This document shows, piece by piece, positions 7,289-15,996 of a stretch of DNA of 35,124 nucleotides; within the stretch, counting starts at the first letter, position 1; every line of letters begins with the position of its first letter. Position numbers and translations under genes: made by a program. The notes beneath the pieces were generated by a model. The model was given only the letters and a program-made list of their open reading frames with translations, was not told the origin of the DNA and did no database searches. The stretch lies in contig CACXYG010000003.1 of NCBI GenBank assembly GCA_902771745.1, positions 1-35,124 of the forward strand. Direction: 5' to 3'. This DNA is from an uncultured Erysipelotrichaceae bacterium (lineage in GTDB: Bacteria > Bacillota_I > Bacilli_A > RFN20 > CAG-288).

Positions 7289-9176
7289 GGAAAGAAAGAA
7301 TACCACCCAGCAGAACACCCCGCTTTCCTTACCGGGAAGAAGAGGTGGTGGACGCTTGATGAGACAAACAGAAAAGCCGAAAGACGCAAAGAAATCTTTT
7401 GCTCGACTTTTCCGTTATATCTCTTCCTTTAAACTGCTCTTCTTCACTTTGATCATGGTTGTCATCCTATATACACTTGCCAATGTCTCAACCAACGTTG
7501 CCGTAAAAAATGTCGTTTCTTCTTTAGGTACCTTTATCAGTGATACCAACAGTTTCAAAGAAGGTTTAGAACCAAACAAAGAAGATTTCATCCTCTGGTT
7601 ATCTATCCTTGCTGGATTGCGATTGATCTATTGTGTCTTGCAATACTTGTCTTCACTCTTAGGTGCTTACTTATCTGCTAAGACTGTCAAAAAGATGAGA
7701 AACGATCTCTTTGAGAAGATTGTTCATCTTCCGATCTCCTATACTGATTCCCATCGTCATGGTGACCTGATGAGTCGTATGACCAATGATGTTGATAATA
7801 TCTCCAATACCATCTCATCTTCTATCACTTCCCTAATCAGCGGTATTCTCACCCTGATTGGTTGTCTTGCTATCATGCTCTTCTACTCACCATTACTCAC
7901 CCTGATATCTATTCTCATCCTAGGAATCACCTTAGTCGTCTCCTACCTGATATCCAAATACATCAAACCACTGTTCAAGAAACAACAAGCCGTCTTAGGT
8001 GTTCTAAACTCCGAAACAGAAGAGATGATCACTGGTTATAGAACCGTCATGGCCTATAACCATCAAGAAGCGACCATGAAGAGTTTTAATCAAACCAGTG
8101 ATGAATTGACTGCTGTTGCTATAAAAGCTCAGATTATCGCCGGTTCTATGGGACCGATCATGAACTTCATCTCCAATCTAGGCTACTTCTTGGTCTGTCT
8201 CTTTGGTGCTTTATGTGTCTATCAGAATATCGGTGGTGGTATGGCAGGTCCACTAGATGCTGCGATTGTCATCATGTTCTTAACGACAACCAAGCAGTTC
8301 AGTAGACCGATCAATGAAATCGCTCAGCTCTACGCCTCTATTCTTACCGCTTTAGCTGGTGCAGAACGTGTTTTTGCTATCTTAGACGAAAAGAGTGAAG
8401 ACTTCTCTAGCAAAGAAGAATTCAACGCTGATCAAATTCAAGGTGATATCGACTTTGAACACATCAAATTCGGTTATGAGAAAGATCGACCAGTCTTAAA
8501 AGACTTCCATGTCGATATCCACTCAGGTCATAAAATCGCCTTAGTCGGTTCTACCGGCTCTGGTAAGACGACCATCGTCAACCTCCTTCTTCGTTATTAC
8601 GATATTGATGGTGGAAGAATTCTTATCGACGGTCATGATATCTTTAATATCAGCAAAAAAGATTTACGTAGTTCTATTTCCATCGTTTTACAAGACCCAG
8701 TGTTATTCTCTGATACCATTGAAAACAACGTTCGCTATGCTAGGAAAGATGCCAGTGATGAAGAAGTAGATAAAGCGCTGAGTCTAGCAAACTGTACCGG
8801 ATTTATAAACCGTCTCCCAGACGGGAAAAAGACGCTTTTAAGCGAGGGGGCTGAAAACATCTCTCAGGGTCAAAGACAATTGATCACCATCGCCAGAGCT
8901 ATTCTCGCTGATCCGAAGATTTTAATTCTTGATGAAGCGACATCTAGCGTTGATACGAGAACCGAAAAACATATCCAGGACGCCCTTGTCGAGCTGATGA
9001 AAAATAGAACCAGCATCATCATCGCCCACCGTCTATCTACCATTGAGGATGCCGATTTGATCATCGTCTTAGACCAAGGAACGATTGTAGAGATGGGCAA
9101 CCATCAAGAACTATTAGAAAAGAAAGGTGTTTATCACTCTTTGTATCAAACGCAATTTAAAGGGTTGAAGACATAA
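7281..9176 (+). CDS. ABC exporter subunit with canonical ATPase residues (heterodimer partner 2)
   Basis: A 631-residue half-transporter with a charged Gly/Arg-rich N-terminal extension (about 40 residues), six membrane helices and a nucleotide-binding domain. Walker A is near 422 (GSTGSGKTT), the signature is ISQGQRQ near 526, Walker B is ILILDEATSS near 547 with the catalytic Glu, and the switch His is in AHRLST near 581. The altered signature here together with Asp-for-Glu in the partner is the known arrangement in which one composite ATP site is consensus and the other degenerate. The ATG at 7281 overlaps the upstream stop and has TGAGGAT at a suitable distance; an in-frame ATG at 7266 is less well placed. 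Together the two genes make one exporter. Confidence 0.92.
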   Translation: MSEERKNTTQQNTPLSLPGRRGGGRLMRQTEKPKDAKKSFARLFRYISSFKLLFFTLIMVVILYTLANVSTNVAVKNVVSSLGTFISDTNSFKEGLEPNKEDFILWLSILAGLRLIYCVLQYLSSLLGAYLSAKTVKKMRNDLFEKIVHLPISYTDSHRHGDLMSRMTNDVDNISNTISSSITSLISGILTLIGCLAIMLFYSPLLTLISILILGITLVVSYLISKYIKPLFKKQQAVLGVLNSETEEMITGYRTVMAYNHQEATMKSFNQTSDELTAVAIKAQIIAGSMGPIMNFISNLGYFLVCLFGALCVYQNIGGGMAGPLDAAIVIMFLTTTKQFSRPINEIAQLYASILTALAGAERVFAILDEKSEDFSSKEEFNADQIQGDIDFEHIKFGYEKDRPVLKDFHVDIHSGHKIALVGSTGSGKTTIVNLLLRYYDIDGGRILIDGHDIFNISKKDLRSSISIVLQDPVLFSDTIENNVRYARKDASDEEVDKALSLANCTGFINRLPDGKKTLLSEGAENISQGQRQLITIARAILADPKILILDEATSSVDTRTEKHIQDALVELMKNRTSIIIAHRLSTIEDADLIIVLDQGTIVEMGNHQELLEKKGVYHSLYQTQFKGLKT

Positions 9177-9192
9177 GGTTTTCAACCCTTTT
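9159..9192 (+). terminator. Terminator overlapping the end of the ABC exporter operon
   Basis: An 11-bp stem (AAAGGGTTGAA, 9159-9169, with TTCAACCCTTT, 9181-9191) ends in T residues. The stop codon of the second exporter gene lies in the loop. Confidence 0.8.
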
Positions 9193-9288
9193 ATTGTCAA
9201 ACCATGGATAATAAAAGGCTTTCTTTCATTTTGCTGACCTATTGGGTCGACATTAGTTATATAATGATTCCGTTCAAGAGATTTTAAT

Positions 9289-10464
9289 ATGCAGAATATT
9301 ATTAAAAAGCGTTCTAACGCTCAAGATATCGTCAAAGGCTTCCTCATGATTTCGGTTGTCTTTTTCCACTCTCATTTTTTTACAGCCGAGAATCCAAATA
9401 CCTTAATAGATTCCTTTAATCTACTTTATTGTTTCTTCCCCTATTTAATGGTTGTGTTCTTCTTCTATTGTGGTTACAACTACAGACCGGGAAAAAGAAC
9501 ACCAAAAGAGAATATCATTCGTCGAAGTAAACAATTGTTGATTCCTTTATTAATTCTTTATACCGTTGGTAACTTATTACAAGCTATCATCGTCCTTGCT
9601 AGTGGTGTATCCACCATGGAAGGTGTCACCAACGCTCTTCTATATAACCTGATGTCAGAACCTCTTGCTCATATCATCGGCTTTCCTGCCAATGGTGTGA
9701 TCAATATCCATATGTTGATGACCGGTGGTATTGGCTGGTATCTATACGCTTTATGGATTACCTCTGTCATCTTCTATCTCATCGTCGATAAAGTCATTAA
9801 GAAACCAGCTACTTTAATCAGTGTCATCCTTCTATTATTGGTTATAGCCTTCTGTATGGCTCAGTTCATCGGACCTTATCTACCCTATGCTGTCAACTCT
9901 TATCCATTGATTCTAGCAATCATGCTTCTGGCAAGTTATCTTAAGCAGCATAACTTCTTGGAATTAAAAGATAACAGCAAGAGAACCATCGCCTTCAGAA
10001 TCATCAACAGCGTGATTGGTGAAGCTATCATCGTTGCTGTCTCTCTTATTTGTTACTATCAGTTCAACGCCACCCTTGTCGGTGTCTTAGCTGGTGGACA
10101 ATACAGCGATGTCATCAAAGGATTTGATGTCTTCATCGCCTTTATCTTCTGTATTCTTGGCACCTATGCAATCCATTCTCTAGCCTTAATCATCAACAAA
10201 ATTCCTGTTGTCTCTTATGTCTTAGGCTGGTTTGGCAAGAGAACTGGTGCGCTTTATATCTCTCATACGCTTCTTCTCAGTTTTATTCATATCATCATCT
10301 TTGGTAGCAATACCTTCTGGGGAGAAGGGCAAAACTTCCTCTATCTATTTATCACTTTAGCCATCTTTGCGATTATCGCTATGACAGTAGATGCTATCAA
10401 AAATAGAATCAAAAAGCCCAAAGCAGAAGAAGTGAAAAACGAAGCAAACCAAATCTCAAATTAA
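9289..10464 (+). CDS. Acyltransferase-3 family membrane protein
   Basis: A 391-residue polytopic membrane protein with about ten hydrophobic segments. The first segment carries GFLMISVVFFHSHF with His27, matching the conserved His of acyltransferase-3 proteins (OafA/YrhL type), which move acetyl or other acyl groups onto cell-surface glycans or lipids. The C-terminus is a short charged tail. No extracellular SGNH domain is fused, so a separate SGNH-type partner may be needed; an SGNH-like lipoprotein is encoded at 12325-14208. A TATAAT box at 9261-9266 lies about 20 bp upstream and no strong ribosome site is visible. It is flanked by terminators on both sides, so it is probably monocistronic. 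The acceptor cannot be told from sequence. Confidence 0.75.
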   Translation: MQNIIKKRSNAQDIVKGFLMISVVFFHSHFFTAENPNTLIDSFNLLYCFFPYLMVVFFFYCGYNYRPGKRTPKENIIRRSKQLLIPLLILYTVGNLLQAIIVLASGVSTMEGVTNALLYNLMSEPLAHIIGFPANGVINIHMLMTGGIGWYLYALWITSVIFYLIVDKVIKKPATLISVILLLLVIAFCMAQFIGPYLPYAVNSYPLILAIMLLASYLKQHNFLELKDNSKRTIAFRIINSVIGEAIIVAVSLICYYQFNATLVGVLAGGQYSDVIKGFDVFIAFIFCILGTYAIHSLALIINKIPVVSYVLGWFGKRTGALYISHTLLLSFIHIIIFGSNTFWGEGQNFLYLFITLAIFAIIAMTVDAIKNRIKKPKAEEVKNEANQISN

Positions 10465-10466
10465 CA

Positions 10467-10499
10467 AAAAATCCCATTGCAAAAGGCAAGGGGATTTTT
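10467..10499. terminator. Bidirectional terminator between the acyltransferase and ATC-hydrolase-like genes
   Basis: AAAAATCCC (10467-10475) pairs with GGGATTTTT (10491-10499), with an inner TTGC/GCAA stem. The A and T tails allow termination on both strands of these convergent genes. Confidence 0.85.
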
Positions 10500-10530
10500 A
10501 ACATTTCTTTTAATTCTAGAACAAGTTGTC

Positions 10531-11157
10531 TTATCTGGCAGCTGTTCTTTCAAAGTTCTCATCGTTCTTGCGGATGAAGATGAAATTACATTCATCATCC
10601 CCATAACATAAGGTTTTGGTTCTCTGGAAATCGATCTTATGTAACTGACCATAGTTGATGACATCGCACTGACAGAAGAGAGGACCGAGTTTGGTGAGAT
10701 TTCTCTTCTTGAAGATCTTGGCATAGATACATTCATTGGTTTCAAAACGGAACTCATCTTTTGGTGTGTCTTTATGCCAGGTATAACGCCAGCCGATACC
10801 GCTCTTCTTTTTAAAGCCGATAGGAACAATCTTTTTGATCAGAGACCAGAACCAACCTTTTTTCGATAATTTCTGGAATTTTTCTTTGTAAGGCTGAACA
10901 AATTTGTGCATCTCGCTACCCACAGTCGTGAAGGCTTCTTCTTCGCTCATACCATGTTTTTGAAGAACTTCATAGATGGCTAACAGACAGAGAATATTGC
11001 ACATGTGTTCATAGTTACCTTTGTCACAATACTCTTGTTCTTCTTTGACCAGTTCATCTACGCGAATAAGGACTTCTTCCTGAACATTATTGTCTAATGT
11101 ATTGAAATAGGTAATCATTCTGCTTTTTGGCATCATTTTCTTTGCGACATAGTTCAT
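10531..11157 (-). CDS. L-2-amino-thiazoline-4-carboxylic acid hydrolase-like protein
   Basis: A 208-residue soluble protein. The C-terminal half has the recognisable series NECIYAKIF, a Cys-x-Cys-Asp segment (FCQCDVINYG) and RTKTLCYGDDECNF, which matches the ATC-hydrolase-like family of Bacillota (small proteins with conserved Cys and Asp residues). The founding member acts in conversion of a thiazoline to cysteine in Pseudomonas, but most family members sit in unrelated contexts and their substrate is unknown. The N-terminal part is helical and charged. GGGAG lies 12 bases before the ATG, slightly far but usable. It stands alone between a shared terminator and a divergent small membrane protein gene. 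Confidence 0.7.
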   Translation of the reverse strand: MNYVAKKMMPKSRMITYFNTLDNNVQEEVLIRVDELVKEEQEYCDKGNYEHMCNILCLLAIYEVLQKHGMSEEEAFTTVGSEMHKFVQPYKEKFQKLSKKGWFWSLIKKIVPIGFKKKSGIGWRYTWHKDTPKDEFRFETNECIYAKIFKKRNLTKLGPLFCQCDVINYGQLHKIDFQRTKTLCYGDDECNFIFIRKNDENFERTAAR

Positions 11158-11374
11158 ATAAAACGTTATCTCCCTAAATTAGATGGTTAAATTGTACTAC
11201 GTTTACATTTGTTACAGTTATAGATAACTAACTATTTTTGAATTTTTTTGCAATGTCATCATTGAATTCCGTAATGGTTGAAAGAAGGTTACAAAATTAA
11301 AATTTAGGCACATGAAAGCGCTATTAGCCCTTTAAACACATTCAAATTGTTTATTTAGGGCAGAAAGGAAAAAC

Positions 11375-11803
11375 ATGAAAAAGCTATTTCAGAACAAGGG
11401 AATCGGCTTCTATCTTGAAGCTGTTCTCGCACTACTTTCCATCGTTACAGCCATCATCTATGCTGTCAGCTATGGTAATTTCGTCAATCAGGCCACCAAT
11501 AATAAGCCTTGCATCTCGTGGGTAGGCTTCGTCTTCTTATTCGCCTGGATCGTTCTTGCCGTCGTCTTGAAGTTTACCAAGTTTGGTAAATACACTCCCT
11601 ATCTGGATATCGTCTTTATCGAATTGGCTCTCTTCTTCTATGTCTATCGCATCTACTACTATGTTTCCGTTATGGCTGCTGGTATTGATGCCTCCTTCAA
11701 CTTCACCTTCTTCTTCATCACCATCTTATTTGTTATCTTAGCCGCTATCGCTATCGCTAACTGCTTCCTTCCACAGGAAAAAGCCTCCAAGGAGAATGAC
11801 TAA
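11375..11803 (+). CDS. Small four-helix membrane protein, unknown function
   Basis: A 142-residue protein with four hydrophobic segments (about 12-32, 49-66, 75-96 and 106-128), short loops and a charged C-terminal tail (KASKEND). AGAAAGGAAAAAC stands directly before the ATG. I do not recognise a characterised family. It is divergent from the ATC-hydrolase-like gene across about 217 bp and has no clear terminator; a GTTTTCG-TCAC-CGAAAAC hairpin starts 15 bp after its stop but is not followed by T residues. Codon use resembles neighbouring genes, so it looks native. Confidence 0.75.
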   Translation: MKKLFQNKGIGFYLEAVLALLSIVTAIIYAVSYGNFVNQATNNKPCISWVGFVFLFAWIVLAVVLKFTKFGKYTPYLDIVFIELALFFYVYRIYYYVSVMAAGIDASFNFTFFFITILFVILAAIAIANCFLPQEKASKEND

Positions 11804-11817
11804 TTAGAACATAATGC

Positions 11818-12022
11818 GTTTTCGTCACCGAAAACACATCATGCAGCATAGCTGCAGTATTTAGTTTGCTCCAGGAAGGTTGAGAACATTGATTCATGAA
11901 TATACCTGGAGACGCTTAGGCACTGTTACGCCCATACACCTCATCAGTCTCTGCCACAGACGGCAACTCTATTGTAAGTCGCCGCATATCCCATGGGATA
12001 TGCCTATGGCAGTAACCAAGGA
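11818..12022. other. Hairpin-dense noncoding segment, possible structured RNA or mobile-element end
   Basis: No credible gene is seen here. In about 200 bp there are GTTTTCG/CGAAAAC (11818-11835), TGCAGC-ATA-GCTGCA (11842-11856), CTCCAGG/CCTGGAG (11869-11911), a perfect 20-bp palindrome centred on CCATGG (11984-12003) and TGCC-TAT-GGCA (12001-12011). GC content appears higher than in flanking spacers. I could not match it to tmRNA, 6S, SRP, RNase P or a riboswitch I know. A decayed end of an IS200/IS605-type element on the minus strand is one guess. Confidence 0.35.
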
Positions 12023-12064
12023 ATCATCCTGGTATTAATCATATGAAAAGTAAATTCCTAGTGA

Positions 12065-12309
12065 ACACAAAATGACGATGATCTTAAAACCATCGCCAAT
12101 TTTATCAATGGAAATCGAGAAAGCTATCTTCGCTTCAAAAAAATGAATTCATCTCATTTTGATGTGACGACAGGTATCATCAACTGTTGGATGAAAAACT
12201 ATCCGGAAGAATCGAGAATCGCTTTAATTCCTCAACCATTCAGGAAAAAATACAATCGATCATTCAAAACATTCAAAAGGCATTAAACCTCTTCAGTTCT
12301 TCCAATTAA
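12065..12309 (+). pseudogene. Frameshifted remnant of an unknown protein gene
   Basis: Two overlapping open stretches read as protein only if one frameshift is allowed. The first begins after a stop as TQNDDDLKTIANFINGNRES and runs through YLRFKKMNSSHF. The second continues from about 12170 as DDRYHQLLDEKLSGRIENRF and ends SIIQNIQKALNLFSSSN before TAA at 12307. The total length, 245 bp, is not a multiple of three. Both parts have natural-looking amphipathic helices, and there is no start codon or ribosome site. It looks like the 3' end of a decayed gene; I do not recognise the family. Confidence 0.4.
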
Positions 12310-12324
12310 TATATAAAAGAATCA

Positions 12325-14208
12325 TCAGTCTTGTTGGTTTTGTCTTTCACTCGTCAACCAAGAAATTACATCTTGCGTTCGATAACCTGCGTACTCAGTA
12401 GATAAGTGATTATCAATTAAATAGAAACATGTTCCTGGAAGAAGAGAATTAAAGATATCACCTAAGATAGGGACCTGAATTTTTTGACTGATCATAACAC
12501 CAAGTTTTTGAATCTCATTACTATCCGATTCGACAGTTAAGGATCGGATATTTTTTGGTGCATAGGTAAAATAACAATCCACACCCATAATTCCTAACTC
12601 CAAATAGATAGCATTCAGAGAATCAAACATCACTTGGGTAAAGACAGTGGTAGTATATGGTGTTTCTGGTTGAGAGATTCTTTCATCTGCATCATTGTTT
12701 GGACGATAGAGAATCAAATCACCATTGATGTTATATATTTCATCATCATAATAGACATTATCATCATCGTAATGATACGCGTTATAGGAATAATCTTTGG
12801 TCGGTAAAAGATTTCTTTCTCCCTGAAAACTTCTGAATGAATTAAAGAAATCGTCATATTTAGAAATATCGATATATTGAAGACAATTAAAGTTTCCCTC
12901 AAAGAAGTAGAAGAGATTCTTTTCAAACTGAGTATCACTTCCAAACTGACAATCCAGACACCAATAATCAAACTCAGGAGAATTGATGAAGATATCCCCT
13001 GACTTGAGATAATGCTTGATGACTTCAATCTGCGGTTTGATATTCACATAGGCAAATACACCCATGTTGACGACCTTATAATCTGGATAAGCTGCTTCCA
13101 TCAAAGTAGAGTCATATCCATAACGAGTCGAAGAACCAGAAAAAAGAATGATTTTCTTTTCGTCTTTCACCATATCTAGATAATCGATCTTATTGGTAAA
13201 CGTATCATAGTATGTTCCACTGCCGACGGGTTTTCTGATGGCGTTGATATGGACTGTCTTTATATTAGAACCAGTAAAGGAAGTATCAAAGATATTCTCA
13301 AGATTATCGACAAAAGTGATCTCTTCTAAAGAAGAATTCAAAAACGCATTCGGTTTAATAAAACCGATATTCTTTGATAAATGAATCTTCTTGACACTCT
13401 TATTTTCAAACGATTGATAACCGATAGAAACAACGGGTTGTCCTTCATAAGTAGCGGGAATTACAACCTCTGTGTCATTTCCTACATAACTGGTGATCTC
13501 ATACCCTTTATGTTTCAGACTAAAAGTGAAATCCGAACTTGGACTCTCTTCAAGATACACAGGATAAAGGTCAGTGGTGTCATAAGGAACTTTGGAACCG
13601 AAGTACACATTCTCACCACTACCATCCGCTTTGGTATTCCAGCAATCGAACTGATAACCTGTCTTTTCTTTTAGATATTCATAACCATTTAACGCGTTGG
13701 TACGAAGGTGTTCACCCTTATAAGAAACCGCGATACTCTCTTCGCTTGTAGAGATAAATGAACTTGTACCAGCATGATAATTCAAGTCGATTTCTGTTAA
13801 CGGTCTTCCACTGCTGACAATAGATGATTCTTCGATAGTAGAACTGTTGTTAATAGAAGAGGATGGATGAGAAGAAGAACTATTTGGATTATCCTTTTTG
13901 TTCTCCTTCTTGGTATAGATAGAAACCACCATGGAATACTTCACATCCATAAATGTTAATGAGATATCTTGTGTTCCGCTGTTTATCACTTGATAGTTTT
14001 CATAAGAACAGGCATCAAAAAGATATCCCTCGTTCATCCTCACATGAAAGGTGGCATCACTTCCTCGTTCAATCTTCAACAGCGGTGTATCAACAACATA
14101 GCTGTCATCCGGTTCAATCATAACCTTGATTTGATCAAGAGAAGGTGATGGCTTCTGACAAGAGACCAACAATAACGGTAAGACGAAAAGAGTTCCTTTT
14201 GATTTCAT
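12325..14208 (-). CDS. Surface lipoprotein with InlB-like repeat, BspA-like LRR and SGNH-like domain
   Basis: A 627-residue protein. Residues 1-17 form a lipoprotein signal ending LLVSC, so it should be lipidated and face outward. Then come a short beta region, a Ser-rich linker (about 107-137), an InlB/Listeria-Bacteroides-type repeat (GYQFDCWNTKADGSG), and two to three BspA-like leucine-rich units (VVIPATYEGQPVVSIGYQSF onward). The C-terminal half looks like an SGNH/DltD/AlgX-type hydrolase: a candidate nucleophile in FSGSSTRYG (356-364), an NMG turn, and the C-terminal D-x-H block DNHLSTEYAG with Asp599 and His601. It may O-acylate or deacylate surface glycans, possibly with the nearby acyltransferase-3. 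There is no clear ribosome site before the ATG. The SGNH call is motif-based, not proven. Confidence 0.75.
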   Translation of the reverse strand: MKSKGTLFVLPLLLVSCQKPSPSLDQIKVMIEPDDSYVVDTPLLKIERGSDATFHVRMNEGYLFDACSYENYQVINSGTQDISLTFMDVKYSMVVSIYTKKENKKDNPNSSSSHPSSSINNSSTIEESSIVSSGRPLTEIDLNYHAGTSSFISTSEESIAVSYKGEHLRTNALNGYEYLKEKTGYQFDCWNTKADGSGENVYFGSKVPYDTTDLYPVYLEESPSSDFTFSLKHKGYEITSYVGNDTEVVIPATYEGQPVVSIGYQSFENKSVKKIHLSKNIGFIKPNAFLNSSLEEITFVDNLENIFDTSFTGSNIKTVHINAIRKPVGSGTYYDTFTNKIDYLDMVKDEKKIILFSGSSTRYGYDSTLMEAAYPDYKVVNMGVFAYVNIKPQIEVIKHYLKSGDIFINSPEFDYWCLDCQFGSDTQFEKNLFYFFEGNFNCLQYIDISKYDDFFNSFRSFQGERNLLPTKDYSYNAYHYDDDNVYYDDEIYNINGDLILYRPNNDADERISQPETPYTTTVFTQVMFDSLNAIYLELGIMGVDCYFTYAPKNIRSLTVESDSNEIQKLGVMISQKIQVPILGDIFNSLLPGTCFYLIDNHLSTEYAGYRTQDVISWLTSERQNQQD

Positions 14209-14548
14209 TTAGAAACAATCGCTATCGTGATTATCAAATAGTGATATCCGTACTTATCTTATAATACAATGAAAGAGTTTACAATAGACAAAGACAAGGA
14301 AAGAAAACTCATTTCATAAATATAAATATTTAGATTAAATATCTATAAAAAATCCGTAATTATCGATGTTTTTTATAAAACTACAGTCATGGAAAAGAAC
14401 ATTAATCGTACTTTCATTATATGTTTTCCTAAAAATGGAGCAAAACCGTATGAAAGCCCTTTTTGTCATATAAAATGTACTTTTCGCCAAACGATTTGTT
14501 TCTCAAAGATGATTGGGTTACAATTCCATGCAAGGAGGGATTAATTCG
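14209..14548. other. AT-rich intergenic region between divergent lipoprotein and TetR genes
   Basis: About 340 bp with no credible gene. It must hold the promoters of the divergent lipoprotein and TetR genes. ATATAAAATG at 14469-14478 could supply a -10 for the regulator, and a TATTATAAG stretch near 14260 one for the lipoprotein. Both are weak predictions. No convincing operator palindrome was found. Confidence 0.4.
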
Positions 14549-15121
14549 ATGAGTGGTTTTTCAGGGCCAGCTAAAAAAACACGCCAGTGCATCATGAATT
14601 CTTTGGTCATTCTTATGGAAGACAAAGACTTCTCAAAGATTGCCACCGTGGATATCATTTCCAAGAGCGATGTTTCCAAAAGCACATTCTATAAGTATTT
14701 CTTTGATAAATATAACTTAGTCAATCAAATGCTTGATGATTTCATGGAACAACTCAAACTGATATTCAAAAGAGCTTATGAATCCAGATCCATCAAAAAT
14801 TTCTATTACGATTTCAGTCAATATCTCAATCACAACTACGAAAGAATCAGATGTATCTTCAAGACCAGAGATGACAATATCGACCTCAAGCAAAAGTTCC
14901 AGGATCTTGTCAGACAAGAATACCTCACTTTGAACTGTGATCGAGAATTTGATGCCGATTACTTCGCTTTGACATTCCAATGGTCTTTAGATTATCTGAT
15001 TCATCAAGAGCGTTTCATCACCATGGAAGACATAAAAAAGATTGATGAAAAGATTAATCTGTCAGGATTATTTGTCCTCAACAAGAGAAGAAACGTATTT
15101 CTTGAGCCAGCTGTTTGCTAA
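14549..15121 (+). CDS. TetR/AcrR-family transcriptional regulator
   Basis: A 190-residue protein with an N-terminal TetR helix-turn-helix: KKTRQCIMNSL, then IATVDIISKSDVSKSTFYKY, the classic recognition-helix pattern ending in S-T-F-Y-x-Y-F. The C-terminal part is helical and rich in aromatic residues, like the effector domain of DhaS-type members. The start at 14549 is chosen because GGAGGG stands nine bases upstream; a longer frame from 14513 has no such site. It is divergent from the SGNH-like lipoprotein gene and may regulate it and itself. The ligand is unknown. Confidence 0.85.
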   Translation: MSGFSGPAKKTRQCIMNSLVILMEDKDFSKIATVDIISKSDVSKSTFYKYFFDKYNLVNQMLDDFMEQLKLIFKRAYESRSIKNFYYDFSQYLNHNYERIRCIFKTRDDNIDLKQKFQDLVRQEYLTLNCDREFDADYFALTFQWSLDYLIHQERFITMEDIKKIDEKINLSGLFVLNKRRNVFLEPAVC

Positions 15122-15122
15122 A

Positions 15123-15152
15123 AATAATGAGTGGTAAGCTCATTATTTTTTT
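15123..15152 (+). terminator. Terminator after the TetR gene
   Basis: AATAATGAG (15123-15131) pairs with CTCATTATT (15139-15147), followed by T residues, just after the TetR stop codon. Confidence 0.8.
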
Positions 15153-15256
15153 GTTTTTAAATTAAACGAGAAATATCTAAATGAACGATGTTTTGTGTCA
15201 GCACTGACTTTTTATCACATCTAGCCTCTTAAAAGCTCCGAACACTCTCAGAATTT

Positions 15257-15279
15257 AAAAAGCACCTATAACAGGTGCT
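15257..15279 (-). terminator. Terminator after the LURP-one gene
   Basis: AGCACCT (15261-15267) pairs with AGGTGCT (15273-15279). On the minus strand it is followed by TTTT, 17 bp after the stop of the LURP-one-like gene. Confidence 0.75.
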
Positions 15280-15295
15280 CTTATAAGTATGATCT

Positions 15296-15811
15296 TTAAT
15301 CAGAAGAACCAAAGGAAATGGATGAGCTTTCACTATCTTTTCTATCAGTAATATTATCAATAGCAATGACTAAGGCAACAAACATTGCTGGATCATAATC
15401 ATCATCCAATGTTAAAACAAAGGAATCTCTTAAAGATATTCTTCTTGCCACATGGCCGATTTCCTTACCATTTAAAGTAATAGAATAATCGAACTGTAAA
15501 ATGTTACCTCTGATCTGTAAATCACCTAAGGAAGAAGTTACAAAATAATGATCGTGCAAAGAGAAGATTTTTCTTCTGACCATGGCAACTTGTTTGCCAT
15601 CAGCATCATAAATCAACGCTTTTCTTTGGAATATTCTCCAAAACTTATTTCTGATAACAAATTTTGTTACATGGTCTAAACCTTCTAAAAACTTCTTTCT
15701 GGTAAAGGAAAAAACTCTTCCTTTCACAAAAAATACATCGTTACCATTTACATCCTGAACTGTTGATGAACCACCAAAGGATATCCACTTATTCTTAATT
15801 AAAAGCTCCAT
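15296..15811 (-). CDS. LURP-one-related (YxjI-like) family protein
   Basis: A 171-residue protein of the LURP-one/tubby-like fold: a repeated pattern of short beta strands with basic loops (KGRVFSFTRKKF, IYDADGKQVAMVRRKIF, LNGKEIGHVARR) and one C-terminal hydrophobic helix (AMFVALVIAIDNI), followed by a Ser-rich tail. The start at 15811 is set by ACAGGAGGAATT directly before ATG GAG; a longer frame from 15880 lacks a ribosome site. Relatives such as B. subtilis YxjI are widespread, and their role is unclear. It is monocistronic by its own terminator and is unrelated in sequence to its neighbours. Confidence 0.8.
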   Translation of the reverse strand: MELLIKNKWISFGGSSTVQDVNGNDVFFVKGRVFSFTRKKFLEGLDHVTKFVIRNKFWRIFQRKALIYDADGKQVAMVRRKIFSLHDHYFVTSSLGDLQIRGNILQFDYSITLNGKEIGHVARRISLRDSFVLTLDDDYDPAMFVALVIAIDNITDRKDSESSSISFGSSD

Positions 15812-15996
15812 AATTCCTCCTGTAACATTTTGCTTTCTTTGATTATAGAACATAAGCGTTTTTTTACAAAGCTTTTCCAATTTGTTAACTCAAAATTATC
15901 ATTTTATCCAGAACACTTTAGAAACACAGAATAACAAAGGCTTCAAAAAACGCTCCTTATATACCCCAAAGTGCATAACAAGAAGCGTTTAGCTAT

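Noticed and set aside
11940..11970. Hammerhead ribozyme core (CTGATGAG on the minus strand)
   Set aside because: The required GAAA and the cleavage-site partner with flanking stems are absent.
11818..12022. tmRNA, 6S RNA, SRP RNA or RNase P RNA
   Set aside because: None of the conserved core sequences of these RNAs is present on either strand.
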